Of a stretch of 64,000 nucleotides of DNA, positions 58,793 through 64,000 are shown piece after piece; position 1 is the first letter of the stretch; each line of letters begins with the position of its first letter. The stretch is taken from assembly GCF_041821025.1 (NCBI RefSeq), contig NZ_JBGUAY010000001.1, forward strand, positions 1-64,000, read 5' to 3'. Position numbers and translations under genes: made by a program. The notes below the pieces were generated by a model. That model saw nothing but the letters and a program-made list of their open reading frames with translations, did not search any database and had not been told where the DNA came from. This DNA comes from Egicoccus sp. AB-alg6-2. Its GTDB lineage: Bacteria > Actinomycetota > Nitriliruptoria > Nitriliruptorales > Nitriliruptoraceae.

Positions 58793-59440
58793 TTGGCCGA
58801 CGACACGTCCACCACCATCGGCGAGGTGCCCGAGCAACGGACGGGCGCTGCGCCCGCCTCGTTCGGCTTCCGGCCGGCCATCCCGGCCCCGGACGGGGCC
58901 CCGACGACGGACGCGACCCCGCCACCATCGTCGGCGACGCCCCTGGCCGACGCCGAGCGCACGGCGTCACCGCCGACGGGCGTCCCCGCCACGCCCGGGA
59001 CCCCCGTCCGGGTGCGCGTCGGGAGCATCGACGTCGACGCGCCGGTCGTGCCGGTGGCGTTGGAACCGAGCGGCGCCATGGAACTGCCGCCGGACGTGCG
59101 CGAGGTCGGCTGGTTCGCGCCCGGCGTCGCGCCGGGCACGGCACAGGGCTCCGCGGTGCTCGCCGGGCACGTCGACTCGCGTGCGCAGGGGCGCGGGGCG
59201 TTGTTCGACCTGGGCGAGGTCGAACTCGGCGACGTGATCGAGGTGGACGACGACACCGGGACCACGCGCCGCTGGCTGGTCACCGGGCGCACCACCTACC
59301 CGAAGGACACCCTGCCGGTCGAGGCGCTCTTCACCCGGGCCGGTGACCCGCAACTGGTCCTGATCACCTGCGGTGGCGACTTCGACCGCGACACCGGTCA
59401 CTACGAACGCAACGTCGTGGTCGTCGCCAGCCCGGCCTGA
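58793..59440 (+). CDS. Class F-type sortase
   Basis: The catalytic residues are His in VLAGHVDSRAQG, Cys in LVLITCGGDFDRDTGHY and Arg in YERNVVVVAS, the class F pattern. A Pro/Thr/Ala-rich linker precedes the domain. The only canonical in-frame start is TTG 58793, yet an in-frame hydrophobic segment (SVSLALGGVALIAAALGLA) from 58742 must be the membrane anchor and has no ATG, GTG or TTG before it back to the stop at 58625. The real start may be a rare codon, or the 5' end carries a frameshift. It sits next to its probable substrate. Confidence 0.82.
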   Translation: MADDTSTTIGEVPEQRTGAAPASFGFRPAIPAPDGAPTTDATPPPSSATPLADAERTASPPTGVPATPGTPVRVRVGSIDVDAPVVPVALEPSGAMELPPDVREVGWFAPGVAPGTAQGSAVLAGHVDSRAQGRGALFDLGEVELGDVIEVDDDTGTTRRWLVTGRTTYPKDTLPVEALFTRAGDPQLVLITCGGDFDRDTGHYERNVVVVASPA

Positions 59441-59607
59441 CCCCGCGAGCGTCGCCGCCCCGGCGGCAAGGTCCACGACCCGCAGGCGATGTCGCCGCTC
59501 CTCGTCTATGCCGCGCCAGAGCCGCACCGGTGCGGGGCGGGCGCGACATGGACGACCCCGCGCGACATGGCGGCCGGCCGGTGCCGCCTGCGGGGTCGGG
59601 AGCGACC

Positions 59608-59650
59608 ACGACCGAAGGGCCCCGCCGGATCGGCGGGGCCCTTCGGTCGT
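59608..59650. terminator. Perfect 20-bp bidirectional terminator hairpin
   Basis: Positions 59608-59627 pair without mismatch with 59631-59650 around the loop gat. It lies between the convergent sortase and binding-protein genes and is the longest perfect hairpin noticed in the window. Confidence 0.8.
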
Positions 59651-59668
59651 GCTACCCGGGACGTCGGA

Positions 59669-61027
59669 TCAGAAGTTCGACTCGACGGTCTCGAGGACGG
59701 TCAGACCACCGTCGGCACCGAGTTCCCAGATGTCGTACGAGCCCGACTCGGGCTCACCGTTGCCGGTGTCGGTGCTGGTCAGCACGACCCCCGATGCGGT
59801 CTGGTACGCGATGCTCTCGCCGTTCTCGAGGGCCTGCTTGCACTCCTCGAAGCTCGAGCACTCGGTGTCACCCGAGCTCACGTTCACCATCTCGGCGGCG
59901 ATCGCGGCACCGTCGTCCGAACCGGCAGCCTCGGCGGCGAGACCGATGAGGATCGCGCAGTCGTAGGCAGCGGCGGCGTAGGTGGTGTCGGTCAGGCCGG
60001 TCTCCTCCTGGAAGCGGCTGATGAAGCCCTCGTCGGCGTCAGCGGCCGGACGGGTGCCCTTCATGCCCTCGAGGATCGACTCGTCGTTGGGGTCGACCTC
60101 CTCCCACAGCGAGTCGGAGGCGACACCGTCGGCGCCGTAGATCGCGATGTTCTGCGGACCCATGCCGGCCTCGATCAGGCTGGCCAGGATCTGCGCACCT
60201 TCGTCGAAGGCGATCAGCGCGACCGAGTCGGCGTTGGCCGACGCGACCTGGTTGACCTCGGCCTCGAAGTTCGCGGCCTCGGGGTCGTAGGTGATGGCGG
60301 CGGCGACCGTCGCACCCTGGGCCTCGAGCTCGGCAACGGTGGCCTCCATCAGGCCCTGTCCGTAGTCGTCGGCGCGGGCCAGGATGGCCGGGTTGGTGTT
60401 GCCGTCGGCGACGATCGTCTCCGCGAGGACCGGGCCCTGCAGGGCGTCGGTCGGCGCGGTACGGAAGTACATGCCGTTGTAGTCGCCGCCCGTGAAGGTC
60501 GGCGAGGTGTTGGACGCCGAGCACTGCACGACGCCGGCGCCGGTCAGGGCGTCGACGAACGACAGCGACATGCCGGAGGAGGCAGCACCGACGACGGCGT
60601 TGACGCCGGCACCGATCAGACGCTGCGCGGATTCCGAGGCGATGGTGGCGTCACCAGCTTCGTCACCAGACTCCAGGGTCACGTCCTCGCCCAGCACACC
60701 ACCGGCGGCGTTCATGTCCGCGACGGCGAGCTCGACGGCCTGGATCTGCGGGGGGCCGAGGAAGGCGAGCGGACCGGACTCGGGCAGGATGTAGCCGAGG
60801 TTGAGGACGCCGTCACCTTCGACGGACTGCTCCTCGTCGCCCTCGCCGCCATCCTCGGGCTCTTCGGCGGGCTCTTCCTCGGGCTCGTCGGTGGGCTCTT
60901 CGACTTCCTCGGTGTCGGCGGGCTCGGGCTCTGCAGTGGTGTCATCACCATTGCCGCCACAGGCGGCGGCTGCGAGCGCGAGCGCGGTGACGGCCGCCAT
61001 GCGGCGCAGCCACAACGATCGCTTCAT
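59669..61027 (-). CDS. Branched-chain amino acid ABC substrate-binding lipoprotein
   Basis: This 452-aa lipoprotein has a signal peptide with lipobox AAAC, an unusually long Glu/Pro/Asp linker of about 45 residues, and a LivJ-type type I binding fold (LNLGYILPESGPLAFLGPPQ, VNAVVGAASSGMSLSF, CSASNTSPTFTGGDYNGMYFRT). Three extra Cys near the C-terminus (YDCAILIG, TECSSFEEC) may form disulfides. ATG 61027 follows GGGAGGAA. It is encoded on the opposite strand from livHMGF but is the natural partner. Confidence 0.92.
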   Translation of the reverse strand: MKRSLWLRRMAAVTALALAAAACGGNGDDTTAEPEPADTEEVEEPTDEPEEEPAEEPEDGGEGDEEQSVEGDGVLNLGYILPESGPLAFLGPPQIQAVELAVADMNAAGGVLGEDVTLESGDEAGDATIASESAQRLIGAGVNAVVGAASSGMSLSFVDALTGAGVVQCSASNTSPTFTGGDYNGMYFRTAPTDALQGPVLAETIVADGNTNPAILARADDYGQGLMEATVAELEAQGATVAAAITYDPEAANFEAEVNQVASANADSVALIAFDEGAQILASLIEAGMGPQNIAIYGADGVASDSLWEEVDPNDESILEGMKGTRPAADADEGFISRFQEETGLTDTTYAAAAYDCAILIGLAAEAAGSDDGAAIAAEMVNVSSGDTECSSFEECKQALENGESIAYQTASGVVLTSTDTGNGEPESGSYDIWELGADGGLTVLETVESNF

Positions 61028-61240
61028 GAATTTCCTCCCAAGAGGTGGTCGTGGTCGCCGCACCGGCCTGATTCCCCACCGGGGCGCGGCGATCGCGAGG
61101 CGCCGTACGGTCGCACGGCTGCCGGCCGGACGCTACTACGCGGGTAGGAGGATGTGAAGCGTTTCCGCGCGCACGGCGTCCGACTCCTGAAATCCCGGCC
61201 GCCTACGGTGTGGTGGCCATCCCCGGACGAAGGACCTTCC

Positions 61241-61606
61241 ATGGCGGACACCCTGCTGTTCTGCAACTCCCACGGCGCCGACCAGCCCGAACGCGCCACG
61301 GTGCCGTTCATCGCGGCGGCGACCGCGGCCGTCAGCGGCAAGCGCGCCGTGGTGGTGTGCACGGTCGAAGCCGTCAACCTCGGGGTACCGGGCGTCGCCG
61401 ACGGCATCGAGGAGGAGGGGATGCCGCCGCTCGGTGACCTGGTGCGGCAGTTCACGGACGCGGGCGGCGAGATCTGGCTCTGCAGCGCCTGCGCGCTCAA
61501 GCGCGGCATCACCGGGGAGCAGGAACTGGTCCCCGGCGCGTCGATCGTGGGCGCTGCCACCATCGTGGAGGCACTGGCCGAGGGTCGCGCGATCACCCTG
61601 TCCTAG
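61241..61606 (+). CDS. DsrE-like protein
   Basis: This 121-aa protein has a DsrE fold: LLFCNSHGADQPERATVPFIAA, VVVCTVEAVNLG, and the conserved Cys pair in IWLCSACALKRGI, followed by GASIVGAATIVEALAEG. DsrE/TusD relatives shuttle sulfur or act as redox partners; no sulfur genes are nearby, so the partner is unknown. ATG 61241 follows AAGGA. It converges on wrbA. Confidence 0.88.
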   Translation: MADTLLFCNSHGADQPERATVPFIAAATAAVSGKRAVVVCTVEAVNLGVPGVADGIEEEGMPPLGDLVRQFTDAGGEIWLCSACALKRGITGEQELVPGASIVGAATIVEALAEGRAITLS

Positions 61607-61626
61607 GCGGCCGACGGACGACGAGT

Positions 61627-61717
61627 GCCGCCCCCGGCGGGAGAGACCGGGGGCGGCGGAAGCGCTCGGCTGGGAGAGGCCGGCGCGGGAGCGCGCACGG
61701 TGCTGGGAGAGGCACCG
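61627..61717. other. Three tandem hairpins each exposing a GGGAGAG loop
   Basis: Stem 1 is 61627-61637/61647-61657 (11 bp, loop CGGGAGAGA). Stem 2 is 61667-61670/61679-61682 (4 bp, loop TGGGAGAG). Stem 3 is 61698-61703/61712-61717 (6 bp, loop TGGGAGAG). They lie in the shared 3' region of the DsrE and WrbA genes. Stem 1 could terminate transcription; the repeated loop sequence suggests something more specific. Confidence 0.55.
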
Positions 61718-61733
61718 GCGCGGGTCTGAAAGA

Positions 61734-62348
61734 TCAGGCGGCGAGCTTGTCGGCGACCTCGTTGAAGTGCGCGGCGTACTTCAACGCGATCTCGCGCTCG
61801 TCCTCGTCGATGCCCTGCTTGTCGCCGCCCATCGGGCTCCAATGGGTGGGCCCGTACGGGCTGCCGCCGGTACGGGTCGAGCCGACCTCTTCGGCCAGCC
61901 CGTAGCCCACCGGCACGATGACCATGCCGTGGTGGTAGGCGAAGGTCGACATCGACAGGATCGTCGACTCGTGACCGCCGTGCAGGGTGGCGGCGCCGGT
62001 GAAGAACCCGGCCGGCTTGCCGACGAGCTTGCCGTCCTGCCACAACGGGCCGGTCTGGTCCATGAAGTTCTGCAGCTGCGCCGTCTTCGAGCCGTACCGC
62101 GTCGGTGAGCCGAACATGATCGCGTCGAACTCCGGCAGTTCCTCGACCGTGGCCTCGGTGACGTGCGACTGGCGTTCGATGGCGGCCGCGACGCCCTCCA
62201 TCTGCTTGACCTCGTCGGGCAGCAGCGGGTCCGCCACGCGACGCAGCTCACCTTCACCGCCGGCCTTCGAGACGCCCTCGGCGAGGATGTTGGCCATCTC
62301 GTAGGTCGCGCCGTACATCGAGTGGTAGACGATCCCGATCCGGGCCAT
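61734..62348 (-). CDS. wrbA: NAD(P)H:quinone oxidoreductase, WrbA family
   Basis: This 204-aa flavodoxin-like enzyme reduces quinones by two electrons. It has the FMN phosphate loop YHSMYGATYEMA, GSPTRYGSKTAQLQNFMDQTG and PVGYGLAEEVGSTRTGGSPYGPTH, all WrbA hallmarks. ATG 62348 follows AAGGAA. Confidence 0.95.
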   Translation of the reverse strand: MARIGIVYHSMYGATYEMANILAEGVSKAGGEGELRRVADPLLPDEVKQMEGVAAAIERQSHVTEATVEELPEFDAIMFGSPTRYGSKTAQLQNFMDQTGPLWQDGKLVGKPAGFFTGAATLHGGHESTILSMSTFAYHHGMVIVPVGYGLAEEVGSTRTGGSPYGPTHWSPMGGDKQGIDEDEREIALKYAAHFNEVADKLAA

Positions 62349-62512
62349 GTGCGCATTCCTTCGTCGCGTGTGCTGGTTGTCCATACAACCTGGGGTTCGG
62401 AACCAGCCGCGGGATGTCTCCTGACCGGACGGACACACGAGTCCGAACCCCGCCGCCCGACCGCATCCCGGGGAACCTGCCAGGCCGGCCGCGACGGCGG
62501 TCCCGCGTTGGG

Positions 62513-63406
62513 CTACGGCTGCTCGAGCCAGGCGGTGAAGGGCTGGCCGGTGAGGCGCTCGTAGGCCTCGACGTAGCGCGCCCGGGTCGCTTCGACGACG
62601 TCGTCGGGGAGCGCGGGCGCAGGTGGGGTGCGGTTCCACCCCGTCGCGGTCGCGTAGTCACGTACGTACTGCTTGTCGAAGCTCGGCGGCGTGGCGCCCG
62701 GGGTCCAGCGGTCGGCGGGCCAGTACCGCGAGGAGTCGGGCGTGAGGATCTCGTCGGCCAGGACCAGTTCGCCGTCGAGGAGGCCGAACTCGAACTTCGT
62801 GTCGGCGAGCAGGATGCCCTGCTCGGCGGCATGGACAGCCGCCGCCAGGTACAGGGCGAGCGACCGGCTGCGCAGCCGGTCGGCCAACTCGGCGCCGACG
62901 GCCGCCTCGACGACCTCGAAGGGCACGTTCTCGTCGTGCGCGCCCAGCTCCGCCTTGGTCGCCGGCGTGAAGATCGGCTCGGGGAGGCGGTCCGCCTCGA
63001 CCAGCCCCTCGGGCAGAACGAGGCCGCACACCGTGCCTCGCTCGCGGTACTCCTGCCAGCCGGAACCGGCCAGATAGCCGCGGACGACGCACTCGAAGGG
63101 CACGATCTCGACCTTGCGGACCAGCATGAACCGGCCCCGCAGGTGGTCGGCCTCGTCGGCGACGGCGTCGGGCAGGTCCCTGGTCGACGTCGAGACGAGG
63201 TGGTGCGGACCGAACTCGCGCAGGTGGTCGAACCAGAAGGCGGCCAGGCCGGTGAGCACGCGGCCCTTGTCCGGCACGGGCGTGGGATGGATGACGTCGT
63301 AGGTCGACACCCGGTCGGAGACGACCAGCAGGAGGTGGTGGTCGTCGACGTCGTAGAGGTCGCGGACCTTTCCCGAACGCAGGTGCGGCAGCGCATCCAG
63401 GGGCAT
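62513..63406 (-). CDS. purC: Phosphoribosylaminoimidazole-succinocarboxamide synthase
   Basis: This 297-aa enzyme of purine synthesis joins CAIR and aspartate using ATP. Motifs include SGKVRDLYDV, LVVSDRVSTYDVIHPTPVPDKG, VVRGYLAGSGWQEY and LADTKFEFGLLDGELVLADEI. Length is normal. The gene stands alone in this window; purC neighbours such as purS are not seen. Its probable -10 box overlaps the stop of the next gene. Confidence 0.97.
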   Translation of the reverse strand: MPLDALPHLRSGKVRDLYDVDDHHLLLVVSDRVSTYDVIHPTPVPDKGRVLTGLAAFWFDHLREFGPHHLVSTSTRDLPDAVADEADHLRGRFMLVRKVEIVPFECVVRGYLAGSGWQEYRERGTVCGLVLPEGLVEADRLPEPIFTPATKAELGAHDENVPFEVVEAAVGAELADRLRSRSLALYLAAAVHAAEQGILLADTKFEFGLLDGELVLADEILTPDSSRYWPADRWTPGATPPSFDKQYVRDYATATGWNRTPPAPALPDDVVEATRARYVEAYERLTGQPFTAWLEQP

Positions 63407-63433
63407 CGCGGGCTCGCCGGTCGGAGGAGCGCG

Positions 63434-63439
63434 AGCCTA
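63434..63439 (-). promoter_or_regulatory. -10 box TAGGCT for purC
   Basis: The minus-strand TAGGCT overlaps the stop codon of the MobA-like gene and predicts a leader of about 20 nt. Confidence 0.4.
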
Positions 63440-64000
63440 CTGCGCCGACGGGCGGCGCCCGCCGGGCTGGTGGGAGCGCGCGCGAGCCAGGTCGCCAGGC
63501 GTGTCGACGTCGCGCGGGGTGTCCTCCGCAACGGAAACGGTCGCCACGTCGTACCCCTCGAACAGCTGCCGCGCGCCTTCGTCGCCCGAGAGGTCCAGCA
63601 GTCGCGGCCACACCTGGTGGCCGAGCCCGACGGGATGGCCGTCGCCGTCGCGGTAGCGGGCCCGGGCGATGCCGTCGGGAGCGGCGGCGGCGGCGTCGGC
63701 GACGGCCGAGACGACCGCCGGACGCAGACCGGGCTGGTCGGCGAGCAGGACGACGACGACGTCGACGTCGGGGCCGGCCGCGACCGCTTCGATACCCCGC
63801 CGCAGCGAGCCGGCCTGGCCTGCCGCGTGGTCGGGATTGTCCACCACCTCCACCTCGCCGGCCTGACGTGCGGCGGCCGCGACCACGCCGCGGTCGTGAC
63901 CCACGACGACGTAGACCGGTCGCAGGCCGGCCGCGTGGGCCACCGCCACCGCATGGGCGACCATGGGCCGCCCGTCGACCTCGGCCACCTGCTTGGTCGC
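63437..64000 (-). CDS. MobA/MocA-like nucleotidyltransferase, N-terminus beyond the window
   Basis: The visible 187 residues form an NTP_transf_3 domain: KQVAEVDGRPMVAHAVAVA, VYVVVGHDRGVV, VEVVDNPDHAAGQAGSLRRG, VVVLLADQPGL and the C-terminal VDTPGDLARAR. This is the molybdenum-cofactor cytidylyl/guanylyltransferase class. The N-terminal GxGxRMG loop lies past base 64000, so an ATG at 63988-ish codons cannot be the true start. A typical member is about 195-205 aa, so only a short piece is missing. Confidence 0.88.
   Translation of the reverse strand, partial: ATKQVAEVDGRPMVAHAVAVAHAAGLRPVYVVVGHDRGVVAAAARQAGEVEVVDNPDHAAGQAGSLRRGIEAVAAGPDVDVVVVLLADQPGLRPAVVSAVADAAAAAPDGIARARYRDGDGHPVGLGHQVWPRLLDLSGDEGARQLFEGYDVATVSVAEDTPRDVDTPGDLARARSHQPGGRRPSAQ

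Overview
The window is about 64 kb of very GC-rich DNA with dense, strongly GC3-biased coding, TAnnnT-type -10 boxes, frequent GTG and TTG starts and many 1-4 nt stop/start overlaps. These traits fit a deep-branching, free-living actinobacterium. The long acidic linkers in exported proteins and the overall gene set would suit the Nitriliruptoria/Egibacter/Euzebya area, but that placement is inference. No rRNA, CRISPR array, transposase or prophage was found; three tRNA genes are present.

Layout, left to right. 0-3 kb: a lipoprotein L,D-transpeptidase and a class-V aminotransferase. 2.3-7 kb: an NsrR/IscR-like Rrf2 regulator, two NnrS-like haem/copper-type membrane proteins (one frameshifted), and a divergent DUF2249 operon with two tandem paralogues, which together look like a nitric-oxide or anaerobic-nitrogen module. 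7-10.6 kb: glutamate dehydrogenase, an unusual KaiC-like/HTH/cupin regulator and a GreA-domain protein; the first and last share a palindrome upstream. 10.5-19.8 kb: a complete L-arabinose operon (araB-araD-araA-chvE-mmsA-mmsB) with a LacI-type repressor and two operators lying exactly on the promoter. 19.9-24.8 kb: a siderophore uptake operon with a DtxR/IdeR-like iron box. 24.8-33.7 kb: two NarL-type two-component systems, a large LuxR ATPase regulator and an OsmC/methyltransferase pair. 33.9-35.6 kb: a lipoprotein and membrane protein pair.

35.7-44.5 kb holds the most unusual locus: eight minus-strand genes with overlapping ends, encoding a GMC oxidoreductase, a membrane metallophosphoesterase, an alpha/beta hydrolase with Cys at the nucleophile elbow, an acetoacetate-decarboxylase-fold protein, three small four-helix membrane proteins and a patatin phospholipase. 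The oxidoreductase and the patatin end in what looks like the same accessory domain. I infer a lipid or sterol-like modification pathway of unknown substrate.

44.6-53.1 kb is mostly housekeeping: tRNA-Arg, tRNA-Ser (two), a BrkB-like protein, a cation/proton antiporter with stress domains, serS, pheA and a DUF4446 protein. 53.4-61 kb: a branched-chain amino acid ABC transporter (livH with an extra secreted domain, livM, livG, livF, and a convergent binding-protein gene), interrupted by a sortase and its likely LAATG substrate. 61-64 kb: a DsrE protein, WrbA, three tandem GGGAGAG-loop hairpins, purC and a MobA-like nucleotidyltransferase cut by the window edge.
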